The notes under the pieces: model-generated
Told to the model about the DNA's origin: nothing
What the model saw: only the letters and a program-made list of their open reading frames with translations
Databases searched by the model: none
Source of the DNA: Stratiolaelaps scimitus
Lineage: Eukaryota > Arthropoda > Arachnida > Mesostigmata > Laelapidae
Reading direction: 5' to 3'
DNA: 64,000 nt
NCBI GenBank assembly: GCA_019614645.1
Contig: JABWDB010000002.1
Location: 17,831,501 to 17,895,500 of the forward strand
Translations under genes and position numbers: made by a program
Shown: positions 47,681 to 58,342 of the stretch, piece after piece
How positions within the stretch are numbered: position 1 is the stretch's first letter
How the letters are laid out: the number at the start of each line of letters is the position of its first letter

Positions 47681-47928
47681 CCGCTCTGCGCGCCGATGAC
47701 AACGGCGATAGCGGCGTATCGCTTAGCGCCATCTATCGTCAGACTGTCGCGGGGCCGCCTCTGCGGCAACAGAACGCTTCGTCGATTGTGAACCCCACCC
47801 TCGCCGAGGGTGGGGTTCCCCCGGCACGTCTCATGGACCGCTACCACCACCGCGTCCGTTGCAGCCATCACGCCTGTGCCACTGCTTGGGGCGCGACTGC
47901 GAGGCGGGGAAGATCGGATCGGATCTAG
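47681..47928 (+). CDS. Candidate terminal exon, 81 codons
   Basis: Excellent acceptor (branch-like GCTAAC, then CTATTCCGTTGTATTTTAG). One phase (starting at 47683) is open for 81 codons from ALRADDNGDSGVSLSAIYRQ to TAG 47926-47928. G/C-rich third positions and balanced composition support coding. A 14-bp palindrome at 47790-47818 encodes part of it. The minus strand has a 136-codon Arg-rich frame across the same DNA, probably antisense. Confidence 0.42.
47790..47818. repeat. 14-bp palindrome with one-base centre
   Basis: GAACCCCACCCTCG (47790-47803) is complementary to 47805-47818. It is GC-rich and lies inside the candidate exon 47681-47928. Confidence 0.65.
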
Positions 47929-49162
47929 CCGTATGTGTCGCGAGGGAGCTCTCCGCTGAAATCTCATTCGTCCGAGGGGTGAGCGGATGCGCTTCAGCTG
48001 TAAGACCCCGGCTTCCTGTTGCATCTTCCTGGCACACATCATCAGTCGCATCATAGACACACGGATTCTAGCTCTCCTTCGCGCCACGTCTCCCCTCGTA
48101 TCTCTCTATGTGTTTCGCGTTCGTTCTCGCTTCGTTACAAAATGGAAAAGACGGGACCAGGGGAGACATTTCGCCCCCAGGCGGGAAAAAAAACGCAATT
48201 TTAGCTAAACAGGGAAGGCATATGAGACCAGCTGGCTGCTCAGTGGCGAGCAACGAAACGACGCTTGATACGCATCGTTGATGATCAAGACGGGGTTATG
48301 ATAGACGTGACGACAGAAGACCACACGTAGGCTGAGAACCTCTGCGGAGGAAATTCACATGGTGACAGATGGCTCGGCGGAGTTTTGAGGCTATTTCAGA
48401 TTGGTCTACTTGTTGATTCGAGGTGTTCGAGTTTACCGGACATGCTAGCTAAATAGAACCGAGCATCATAGTAGTAGAAATAGGTGCGTTTAACAGGAGC
48501 CAAGATTATTAGCTACTAGACCAGCATCCGTCTGGACTGGGTAAACAATATGGCTAGAATTCTGTGAGTACTATGCAATCTGTCAGGCGTATCGAGCGAT
48601 GTCGATTGTATCGTAGCCTCGTAAATGGACGTAAATCACGCGTGGGTGGAGTATTTTGTAACGTTTTTAGGAGGTTCCTTTATGTGTGGGTTTTTGAGAT
48701 GCCAAGGGTCTCTCTCTTCGATCTGGGCACATGAATTCCCGATAGACGATCGATATCCCGCTTGCTCAGGAAGAGTTGGACACATTGGACAAGGTGTACG
48801 TATCAAGCGAGTTTTTCAATAGCCCTAAGTGATCGTTGGAAGATGCTTTGAGCCACCACTGGCTCCCACTACTCTGAGTCATGAGTTCAGCCAGCTGGCA
48901 AAAAAATTGACGAGAAACATTTTCACGTCAGCGGTACCATCCCCAAAGAGCGGATAGTTCCAAACGGATCCAGTATGTCAAAGAATGGTCACCTTGACCA
49001 GGACACAGGCGTTTGCTGCGGGAACAACGGAGATGTGGTCCATACGATGCTGCTGTCTCGACGAGTACACACCCAGAAGGCATTACATACAATAGGATGT
49101 GTGTAGAAGACTCCGATTTAACGACGAAGAGCGTTCGACGACATGGGCGAAATTATTACAAC

Positions 49163-49290
49163 AGACCGCGTGGTCTGTGGCGTCCGTGCATTTGAAAAAA
49201 ATGTCCTCCTCTCTCTCTCTCTCTCAAAAAAATAAATAGACCGCGTGGTCTAATGGATGAAGAAAATCAAAGCAGGGTCATCCCATCTAC
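49163..49290 (+). mobile_element. tRNA-Arg-like relic split by a small A-tailed insertion
   Basis: The 14-mer AGACCGCGTGGTCT occurs at 49163-49176 and again at 49238-49251. Between them are 61 bp ending (CT)n then CAAAAAAATAAAT. Identical flanking repeats plus an A-rich 3' end are what target-primed retrotransposition leaves. After the second copy the sequence continues AATGGATGA. With the repeat this closely matches the first 22 nt of tRNA-Arg and includes a perfect A box (TGGTCTAATGG). A degraded B-box-like GGGTCATCCC follows near 49276. Confidence 0.45.
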
Positions 49291-49660
49291 GACTGAGCAC
49301 ACCACCACCACTAGCTAATTATACTGTTTATGCATACTTACTTAATATTGTGTGTAGTTTATGTATATACATATTATGCAATATATTTATTATTACTACT
49401 ATATATACACCGTTCTTCAACCTGTTCAGATATTTATCCCATGCGAAGGCGCGAATCCACCTTTTAGCTTAGTGTGAACTTCATCAGCCTGCCATTAAAC
49501 TTTGAATTTCTAATCCATCTCGTCTCGCTCTCTCCCCCTCTGAGAGAGCGTAATACTACCTGCGTTATGCTACCTTGTTACCAACAAGACGCTTCGAACA
49601 CGTAGTCTCCTAGATAGTGACAGTGTCAGCTGTAATCCATCCTGCCGTGGCTGCTTTCAG

Positions 49661-49826
49661 GGATGTGTGGGTTGTTCGTCTCGACATTTCCAGTGGTAAT
49701 GCTATCATACGAATAAGTGCCGATCAGTGTCTGATCGGAGAGAAGATCGGGCTAGCTGCCATAGAAAAAAGCCGTACCAGTAGTAGTAGTAATAGTCGAG
49801 TAGGCGTAACATTAGCAATCGTATAG
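49661..49826 (+). CDS. Candidate terminal exon, 54 codons
   Basis: Acceptor CCTGCCGTGGCTGCTTTCAG. Phase 1 reads DVWVVRLDISSGNAIIRISA, continues with a Ser run (SRTSSSSNSR) and ends VGVTLAIV at TAG 49824-49826. The beta-strand-like alternation in the first half is typical of a folded domain. Not recognised. Confidence 0.4.
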
Positions 49827-50864
49827 TTCGTGTCTAGCCGAGTGGTGTTGCAGACGGCGTCGTACGACCACTACACGAGGACAGGTAAACGACATGTAGC
49901 TTACTCTATACAAAATTCAGGATAGCACTGCGTGCCGCACACGGCCCTACATCACCACCGCCCCCATCACCAGGCTATCCGATGTCCCACTCGTGCTCGT
50001 TCAATTGCCCATAGTGCGCCTCCTATTTCTGGACCGTGTACTCCTGTACCTATTTGTGGGCCTACTACGATTACCCTGACCGCTGTGTCGGGCCCAATTC
50101 AATGCTTTGAAAGCGCCCTGTCCACCGACAGACGTACAACCGCTGAGCTATCGTGAAACTCCTGTCATTCTTGTGGACACACTCACCGTGTTCAACAAAC
50201 GGGGATTTTCAATGCCTACGTGTACAATGTGGACGTGTTTGTGTGTGTATATGCCTACATATACAATGAAGTGGTGCAGACGGTGTCGACGTCCGCCGCG
50301 AGGACGGGCCGCTTCGTTCTCGGCCGTCGGGTCACCATCGACGGCTATTTTCGTCGGGGAACGAACGATCCTACGCGAGCGGATCAACGTCACACGATAC
50401 AGTCTGGCCAGCATTCAGTCGGCTTCAGAGATACACATGCACCCGAGCAGAGCCCCACGCACGCAGAGTTCCATTCGGCAGCTGTTTTCTTTTCCTGCTG
50501 ACGATTACTGTTTCCCGATTTCCCGTAGTCGGCCGTCGAATTGTCGAATAATAGATCAGATGTGCGCGCCACTCGCCGCTGAACGCCGCTACTGCGTACA
50601 GTGCAAGTATCGTGCGGGCTAGCTAACAAGTCAGTCTCGTCGTTCAAATTCGTCGACTCTACGCGGTGGCGCCTGCGGGTACAGAGACGGTGGTAGCGAC
50701 AATTGCTCGCAACAGCTCTCCACCGGACTCACTCATTTACGGTGATGCTTCGATAACTAAATACCTCAGCGAGCCCGCGGGCCTGACTGGCGGCCTCGCG
50801 TGAGCGGTGGCGCAGCCCCATCACGCTCCTCTCAATAAGTTAAATATAGATAGCTCCTTTGCAG

Positions 50865-51044
50865 GCGTCGTTGAGGATGGATGCTGATGAGGACAGCATC
50901 GTTGAGGACACGATCGCTGTAATGCATCGGCTGATGATGAAAGAAGCGACCTGCTCATGTGGTGCCTGCTGTTCGCTGGGGTCCACGAGCGCACGCGTGA
51001 GGTGGCGGAGCAGCGGGGCGCTGGGCTCGAATCGCGCAACCTGA
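50865..51044 (+). CDS. Candidate exon, acidic then Cys-rich
   Basis: Acceptor GATAGCTCCTTTGCAG opens in phase 0 to ASLRMDADEDSIVEDTIAVM, HRLMMKEATCSCGACC and onward to TGA 51042-51044. A good donor (GCACGC|GTGAGG at 50997) would end the exon after 44 codons in phase 0. That is exactly the phase needed by the next candidate exon (52448). I prefer the spliced form, 50865-50996. The first phase is much better than the others, which stop within a few codons. Confidence 0.45.
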   Translation, partial: ASLRMDADEDSIVEDTIAVMHRLMMKEATCSCGACCSLGSTSARVRWRSSGALGSNRAT

Positions 51045-52447
51045 CTCTAACACAGAAGCAAGCCGAGCTGAAATCATTTAGATTGAGACCATTCGATTGA
51101 TACTGGCCGATGACTGTTCAATTCAATGTGAGGTTTATTGACAGAACGTGCAATTTACACACGCTCCTGTTCTCATCTTAACAAAAAAATTCTGTTCAAG
51201 GTAAAATAATATAAAATGGAGCACCTTGCCCCGAGACAAGAACGCTCATACTGAGTTAGCTAAAATAGTGTTCTGTCAAGACAGTGTTCTATCAACATAG
51301 TGGGTCTCTGTTAGACACAAGTGCTCACGGTGTCAGCACGAGTTCTACCCATCGAGCGAAAACGATCGCATCCATCGTCGAGATCTAGCCGGAGCTTTAA
51401 TGGTGGCCAACATAAGAGATTGGATACATGAAGACCGATAAGAGCCTCGATGATATCAAACCCTGTGCTGGCTTTGTTTTTCAATGTGTCTTCGCCTCGT
51501 CTCAGGTATTCCCACCGATAGCGAATAGAGATGATCTGATCGAATGTGGATCACTTTTTTTTGTGGATGGAGGACGGATTCGATCAACCTCCAGTTGTTA
51601 GGGAAGCTAAGCTACTGGCCGGGCCATGATTATTGACGACATCGCGATATCGTGCGTATACACGTCGCTTGGTACATCGCCGGAGTCCGCATTTGCATAG
51701 ATGTAATAATAATAACAACAATTACTATCGGGCGAACACCCACACGACGCAGATGTGAGAACATAACAGAATGAGCTTTTTTTTCTTCTCTCGGTTCATA
51801 TTCTCTTCTAATCATCTCATGTTGCGGGTGCTGCTTGGGTGCGCAACGCGATGTGGCGGGAATTCTGTGGAAGACACGGCCCTGGTTTTATTCAATGCTG
51901 ACTGATAACATTACTCGTGTGCATCGCCCATACTGGCGATACTTTTCGCGCAGTGAAGAGATGCGCTAGCGTTGCTGCACCAGTGATCGTGTCCTTACAC
52001 GGCATAACGCTGCCTAACACGTGGGAACATGCTACTATTGTCAGTATGCTGGCCGAGGGTCGATTATGCTTCACCATCGATCGACTAACGCTGTCCCGGT
52101 CTATGATGGTCCAGTCGAAAGCGGCTGGTCTTCAGTAGACTGTTATTAGCGGCGAAATGAGCCTGACCCATTCGACAGCTGACGAGTTCCTTCATGTTCT
52201 AGTCGCTATTACATGATCTACATCCAATGTAATATCACACATTGTACATATACTACCGTTGTCATCACATAGTGGTTCCATCGCACGACTTCGTTTTCGT
52301 ATAGTTCTGCCATCATTATCTTCCATACGCTTTACTTGACAGCTGTTATGCCGTAGAGTAAACAAACACAAACACACACACATACACACTGCGAGACAAC
52401 AAGCATTGCTGGTCTATATTTTATATGAACCCTGATCCCGTTTACAG

Positions 52448-52523
52448 ACGCGGAGCGCAAACCTCTCCGATTTCTCCTCCGCATCCTCCAAGGTCCCACC
52501 GCTGCTCCACCGAGAGGCGTCCG
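52448..52523 (+). CDS. Candidate internal exon, Ser-rich
   Basis: Both borders are strong: CCTGATCCCGTTTACAG| and GCGTCCG|GTGAGG at 52524. In phase 0 it reads TRSANLSDFSSASSKVPPLL, HREAS, leaving phase 1. It fits after 50865-50996 across a 1451-bp intron. Such Ser/Pro-rich stretches are typical of disordered regions of intracellular proteins. Confidence 0.45.
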
Positions 52524-52574
52524 GTGAGGTCACTGCTGAAATTGCCCCTATTCTAAAAATTGCTCAGAACTCAC

Positions 52575-52834
52575 AACTCGGTAGAACTTGAACTCAGGTC
52601 GCCCACGAATGGCATTGCCAATATTTGCCAATTGTAGCGAAGACATTTCCAATTGTAGCGAAGATATAAATGTGCTCAACGAACTGATCGACGAGCAGGC
52701 ATACGCTGTTCCTAGCTTGACTGAGCACATTAAGCTTCGGCGAATCCGCCGAAGCAGTGTCGAGCGAGTCGTGGGGTGACCCTGCGTCATCTGACCGGAT
52801 GGGAAGGTATCACCGAGAGAACAAACTGCGGTAG
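52575..52834 (-). CDS. Candidate internal exon, 86 codons
   Basis: Minus strand: acceptor CCCTTCTCTCTATCCCTATAG and consensus donor GTGAGT at 52574. Open throughout after two bases, from TAVCSLGDTFPSGQMTQGHP to GRPEFKFYRV. It contains a duplicated S-S-L-Q-L unit created by a 21-bp tandem repeat. It lies inside the intron proposed for the plus-strand exons, so it would be a nested gene, or one of the two models is wrong. Confidence 0.35.
52628..52668 (+). repeat. Tandem duplication, 21-bp period
   Basis: CCAATTGTAGCGAAGACATT is followed at once by CCAATTGTAGCGAAGATATA. The unit length is a multiple of three, so reading frames are kept on both strands. Confidence 0.55.
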
Positions 52835-53889
52835 CTATAGGGATAGAGAGAAGGGGCGTAATGTAAGGAGAGATGTCCCGGTTAAACATCCGCCAGCAAC
52901 GGCCCAAGCTGTAAGAACGGAGGTGGCGGTTGCGACAGTGGCCGTGTGATCCAAAAGCCTGACTCGTTTCCCGGGGCGGACATCGCCTTATCTCGGGGAT
53001 GCGCTGTTGGTCTTGTTCAGGGGACAGGCAAGCAAGTACATCATCATAGCACCGCCACCATCGCCCTTTGCTTGATTCGCTCGCTCCTTGGTCGGTTAGG
53101 TTCTTTGGGTTAGATTGTGAAACGGAGGTGGGTAATCTTGGCAGGGAGGGTTTTTGGAATTAAAAGAAAGACACTCTAATATAGGGTACACTACTCACCG
53201 TCACCGCTTCAACCCGCCGTCCGTTGCTTATTGAAACCTGCCGAAGGTGTTAGCGGGAAGGACCCGATGGCGAGCGACTGTCTATGCTGCTGAGACGGCG
53301 ATCACTTTATTCATGTAACGTTCATGCACAATCGTGTTTTATGTGAACGCTTTCGTGACACATTAACAACCTTATCGCACCAAGCTACCTGCACCGAACA
53401 ACTTCTGTATGATTCTTATCTTTAACCACCGATGCCACCGACCGGTAGGCAGAACAGCAGTTTCAGTAGATCAATTAGCCCCACAAGTGCTCGCCAACCA
53501 TGTGTACATAATCAACCAACCTTGCTATGTGTACATAATCCCAAGAACAAATCAATATAACATAGCAAAATAATAATATAGCATGGATAATACTCGCCAA
53601 TGTGACAATAGAGTCATAATTTGCGACATGGGTAGTAGCAACTCATGGTTGTATGAGGTTGTATGCTTGATGCCGTGGTACAATATCCTCCGACCGGTTG
53701 TGTGCTCCGGGTGCTCAAGAACGGGGTCTGAGGGTGAGGACCGAAATTACTTGAACAGATCGCCCCCCACCGTCGTTCTGTTCCCTATCCCGTCTGCGGC
53801 CTAGCCTGAGCCCCTGTGAGCCCCTGCTCCCGGCAATCCCTTCGCTCCCTTTTGCTCCGAGCAACACCCCTATCTTTTCGTCGTTACAG

Positions 53890-54117
53890 ACTCTCGTGCA
53901 GAATTCCCCCCACACCGAGCGCAGTTCTCAATGCCGGTCCCCCGTTTACACTGCCGAGTTACTGGTATTGCAAGGCAGGCCTGGAGCACCCTGGCGCTCA
54001 CCGACCGAACCGACCGACGACTCTCATCTGCTCATGTTCGGGGTAGAAGGCGCGTCGGTAGGCAGGAGCCTTAGCCTGCCACTGGGCTCGTTGTACTTGG
54101 TAGCGACTGAGCTGTAG
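53890..54117 (+). CDS. Candidate terminal exon, 75 codons
   Basis: Strong acceptor (CCCCTATCTTTTCGTCGTTACAG). Phase 0 is open from TLVQNSPHTERSSQCRSPVY to TAG 54115-54117 with G/C-rich third positions. A GTAGGC donor at 54058 could end it after 56 codons. A second phase (stop 54072-54074), less favoured by codon use, is the one that would connect directly to the exon ending at 52523. So joining these exons in one gene remains tentative. Confidence 0.38.
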   Translation, partial: TLVQNSPHTERSSQCRSPVYTAELLVLQGRPGAPWRSPTEPTDDSHLLMFGVEGASVGRSLSLPLGSLYLVATEL

Positions 54118-54545
54118 CTAGATGGGTGCTGTGCCGTCCATGGATTCTTCTCCGTCGTCGTCGGCGCCTTCTTCGTTCTCGTGCTTGTCGTCCTGTCTTC
54201 TCCTACTCCGTGTCTCTTCGTCCTGACTCAGGCTGGCTTGCTCGCTAGCTCGAGTTGTTGGCCACGTTCGCTTTGCTCCTGCTGACGCTCCGGGAATGAA
54301 CTAACAGAGAACGACCTACACTATGAATGATCCCGTGGTGCTGCTGATGGCTGGCTGCTTGCATGCTTGGCCGACAGCCCAGTCCAGACTTTGTCTCTTG
54401 CTTGCAGAGCTTACGGCAGCGGGGCTCCAGCCGAAGCCGAAGGCACCCTCTACACGCCCTACCCTCTACCTACCTACCGACGTATCTATCTAACCACAGT
54501 CAGCCTGCCGGTTGGGTCGTCTTCGTCGTCTAGTGCTGCGATGTG

Positions 54546-54696
54546 CTATGGTCCTGTCCGCTGGTCCCGGCCTGACTCGCCGCGGCCCGCCGACAAACCA
54601 GCAGCCGAATCCAGCAAGATAGACAGACAGAGAGCCAGCCAGCCAGCCCCGTAGTCGGCCGAACTGAACCGGCTACCCACGAAAGGACCCTTCTTG
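54546..54696 (-). CDS. Candidate terminal exon, 49 codons
   Basis: Extremely pyrimidine-rich minus-strand acceptor (CCTCTTCTCCTCTCTCCTAG). Phase 1 is open from KKGPFVGSRFSSADYGAGWL through a Leu/Ala-rich patch to TAG 54548-54546. High G/C in third positions, but this is a GC-rich region where two minus frames are open. Confidence 0.3.
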
Positions 54697-54923
54697 CTAG
54701 GAGAGAGGAGAAGAGGTCCTCTTTCGTCGTCCATGCTGGCGGCGGCGGTCGCGGCAGCAGCGTCCGTGGCAGGGGGATCCGTGTGTTGAGGGTGCCCCTT
54801 ACCTCAGCCAGTGGCGCCGGCTGGCCGTCCCTCCTCACTCTCCCAGAACACCCATAGTCCCCTAATCCCCATCGCACCCAGAGGACACACAGGACAGAGA
54901 GTGGCGCGGGAGAGGCCGAAGGC

Positions 54924-54950
54924 ATGAGGGAGGAACCGGTGTTGCAGCAG
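54924..54950 (+). CDS. Possible first coding exon
   Basis: ATG at 54924 reads MREEPVLQQ and meets a good donor, CAGCAG|GTGAGG at 54951, within a CpG-rich island. The frame stays open to 55529 but becomes Gly/Arg/Ser repeats, as expected by chance in GC-rich DNA. Confidence 0.22.
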
Positions 54951-54951
54951 G

Positions 54952-57830
54952 TGAGGTCTAGAGGGACTACTACTTCTTCTGGGGACCACGGAGGTGGCGC
55001 TGCGTGCCGAGGGTTGTCCGTCTGCGAGTCTGCCTGGCCGCGCCCGAGCCCGAACCTGCACGTCGAATTGGGGCGGCTGCCTGCTGGACGGACTCACGCT
55101 GCTGGAGGGAGAAGGCGAAATAAGGAGATGAGAGCAGGGAGTACCGGGGGGCCGGCAGGAGCTGAGAAGAGGGAAGATGAGATCGGCGGGACGACGCGCG
55201 CGCCCGGGGGCCATGTGGACGGCGGAGGTTCTATTTTTAGCCTTCGCCCCGAACTGGGCTCGCTCGCTCCTCCATCAGGTGGGGAGAGGGGAGGGAAGCG
55301 CCGCTTCTACGGCAGTCGCTTGGCGGTACGACCGACGGGCAAGAGCTGTGTAGGTCGTTCTGTGCTGTGCGCCGCACCTCTCTCTCTCTCTCGTTTGCTT
55401 TCTCTCTACCTCGGAGAAGCGCGTCGTAAGGCGGTACCCCTCCGATGGCCCACCGGAAGGGGAATCACCACCGCCGCCTCTGTCGCCGCCGCTACTTCTA
55501 CTTCCAGTTCCAGTGCCGCAAGAGCCTGAGTCCCGGACCCTCGACTCCCCCCAGCCGTCCAGGGTTATGGCTACGCTGGGCGACCCTGGAAGCGCAGCGG
55601 TGTAACGGGGCGAAGCAGGCTGGCGGGACGTAGAAAGGAGGGGAACATTGGGTAGGGAATCGGACCGAATCGAACCCCCGCCCGAATTCAGGACCGGGGA
55701 TCCTGAATCCCTCTGTCGGAACTGGACGGAACAACTTGCGCGACGTGATGGGAACTGAGCCAGTTCTCCGAGACCAATACTGCTTTAAGGCCAGCTCCCA
55801 GGCTGGCCGCCGAGTATGGCCGATTTAGACGCAGACGCCAGCCGGCAAGCTAGCCGTTGAGTACGCCCTGTTTCGACGCAGCAGGCGCGTACGTCCGAGC
55901 AGCGTACACACTACTGCTGCACACTGTGGGTACACAGCAGCCAGGGCACAACAAATAATGTGGGCGCAATATTGTGAAGACTAGCCCGACGCGCGCTCAC
56001 TCGGGCTAAAGGTGGAGGCTACGGAGCGTGTGGAGTTGCAACGGGAGAACGCGCAGTCAAAGTGTTGAATGCCTGAAATGAGGGGTACCCTACGAGAAAG
56101 ACGACTGCTAAGCATGCTGCTAACCAGGACGCCAGGCTTGGCGTCTGCCGCCTCAGTTCACCCCTTCGTCATGCGTGCCCTGCTGAGATGGCGTGGGCCA
56201 TGATTAGCATATTGTATGCGAAATCTGCTGTCTGGAACGGAGCGTGGCAGGGAGTGCTGAAGGAAAAAAGGAAGGAAGGCAAACGATGCAGTGCACAACT
56301 CGATGCTGGACGGGATTGGATTGTGGGCAGAAGTTGGACTGGCTTATGGGGGTGAGAGTCGGGCGCAGAAATGGTAGTCGGTTGTGGCCTGCTTGGGAGC
56401 CGTGGGCCTTGGCCCGGGGATTCGTTAGTTCGTTCGTTCCGTGGCTCACTCGCCCGTCGGCTAGTCGGCGCTCAGTCGCTCTGCACGGCGGCCAGCAGTT
56501 CCATATGAAGAGAGGACATAGAGCAGTAGCAGCAGCTCAGCATGCAACCCAACCAGTACTAGACCTCCAGCAGGGCAGGCGGCGGCCGAGCTTGTGCATG
56601 GGCCCAACGCTGAGGTGATGAATAGCGCAGGCAGCAGTGCAAGGCACACAGAGACACTCAACAGCGGTGAACAGCGAATCGGTGCCATTCGGTGCCAGCG
56701 CAGCCATTCCATTGCCTGCGCCGTCGACAGCCGCCCGTCGGCCGCTGGACAGCGAAGTCAGTCCCTCTGTCGAATGATATTCACGAAGGGACAGCACCGG
56801 TCGCAGTACATTCATGTGGAAAGTAGGCTGTCCAGCTGCCGTCGAGAAGCAGTAGCAGCAGCAGCAGCAGAAGGAGGCACAGCAGTACCAGACGTCAGAG
56901 ACACAAAGATAGACCCTGAGGCCCTCGCGGCCTGCCAGCGATCTGAACTCCTTTCCGCCTTGCCAGCTACGGGATCTCACGGCTTGGCAAGGAGGATTTC
57001 TGTTGGTGGGCTAGTCTCCTTCGAAGCCATTGCCTCAATTAACTGTCGTCGCCCTCGACGTCGATAATTCTTTCCCCTTCGCCCTGTCCCGCATGAGAAA
57101 GTCGAGTCGATCCGATCCAAGCAACTACGCCCGACTAACGGTTGACCAATCCACCATACGCAACATGTGCATCTCAACGTCAGCACCTCTGTGGCTCTGG
57201 CTGGTCACTCGCTCGTTCGTTCGATCTAGTCGAGGCAAGCCTCGTCGTTTTCGGTTTCCTCAGAAGGTTGACACGCAGACCCAGAAAGCATCGCCTACGC
57301 CGCCTCGGCATTGCCATCGCACACCCAACGCACGAGGCGAGGAGAGCGGACTGGATCTAGATGGGGTTTCTAGGGGCGTTCGTTTATGGCCACGAAATGA
57401 GACGAGGCGTGGCGTATGTCCTGTCTGCTTGTGCGGACTCGCGTGGGCCTGCTGTTCATCGACCAAGACAGTCGCCTAGAGCTTTCACATTAGGAGAATT
57501 AGCTTGACTCGGGGCTGATGGCCAGGTAAATGCGAACAGGAGGGTACAGCAGAAAGCTGGCTGCAAGCCGCCTCCTGCTGTAGATGATGTAGTAGTGTAC
57601 ACTGGAGGCTGTGGTACACGGTGGCACCTCCAACGGTGACAGTGGTGGTCCTTGTTGATCCTAAGCAGGCAACGAACGCTTGCCTCTCTTCCTTCAATTT
57701 CTTGGAGCCGGAGCTAGCCCACGCACACGTGTCTGTCGGTCTGTCGATCTGGCTCAATCCAACGGCCTGGGCCGCTACTCCTCTGCTGGCGACTCCCCAG
57801 CACTTACTAAACTAAGCACAGGCCGAAGGC
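54952..57830. promoter_or_regulatory. Large CpG-rich block
   Basis: CpG- and triplet-rich sequence with many overlapping open frames on both strands, the usual consequence of high GC. Promoter or 5'-UTR sequence of an unidentified gene is the best reading. An inverted repeat ATTCAGGA/TCCTGAAT sits at 55686-55708. Confidence 0.3.
56158..56256 (-). CDS. Candidate terminal exon, 32 codons
   Basis: Very strong minus-strand acceptor (CCTTCCTTTTTTCCTTCAG). Phase 0 reads HSLPRSVPDSRFRIQYANHG and on to TGA at 56160-56158. A second phase is open for 28 codons. Basic, not recognised. Confidence 0.28.
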   Translation of the reverse strand, partial: HSLPRSVPDSRFRIQYANHGPRHLSRARMTKG

Positions 57831-58182
57831 CTTATATATAGACGCATTGGCTGAGGTGGAACGAGCCGGGCTTGCTAGCTGGATGACAGGCGTTTCCTCG
57901 TTTTTTTTCTTCCTCTAAGTGCACACTGCCTAGACTTGGATAGTATTATAGCAACCCATAGACTGAACAGTTCGGACAAGTCGCTGGGAAAAATGGACCT
58001 GGCATTTCTGCCAACAACTGTCAAACTTGATCCTCCAATCCATGGACTCCTCTATGTAGGGGCCCACCATGAACGCTCCGTCGCATCGACGCTCGATGCA
58101 GGAGCGTCCGTTTTGAATATAACGTTGCATACTAGAACAAGTCTAGTGTGTCGTTCAGCGATGCTGCAATTTGGGTCCGAAC

Positions 58183-58186
<4 letters not shown>

Positions 58187-58214
<28 letters not shown>
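58187..58214. repeat. (TA)n microsatellite
   Basis: About 14 TA units, about 23 bp before the acceptor of the candidate exon at 58238. Confidence 0.9.
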
Positions 58215-58216
<2 letters not shown>

Positions 58217-58237
58217 GAGTTACTGATATTATTTCAG

Positions 58238-58342
58238 AATACAGGGGGCGACGGGACTCTTTCCATAAAAGAGAGGAAATGTGATGATCGAGCTGATACC
58301 GAAATTAGGTTGTCACTGTACGGGCTAGACACCTATTATTAA
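58238..58342 (+). CDS. Candidate terminal exon, 34 codons
   Basis: Acceptor GTTACTGATATTATTTCAG, immediately after a (TA)n tract, opens in phase 0 into NTGGDGTLSIKERKCDDRAD and TEIRLSLYGLDTYY, stop TAA 58340-58342. The composition is that of a soluble protein C-terminus. Family unknown. Confidence 0.4.
   Translation, partial: NTGGDGTLSIKERKCDDRADTEIRLSLYGLDTYY

Noticed and set aside
54924..55529. 201-codon plus frame
   Set aside because: Gly/Arg/Ser repeats in very GC-rich DNA with a donor after nine codons. Length is explained by composition.
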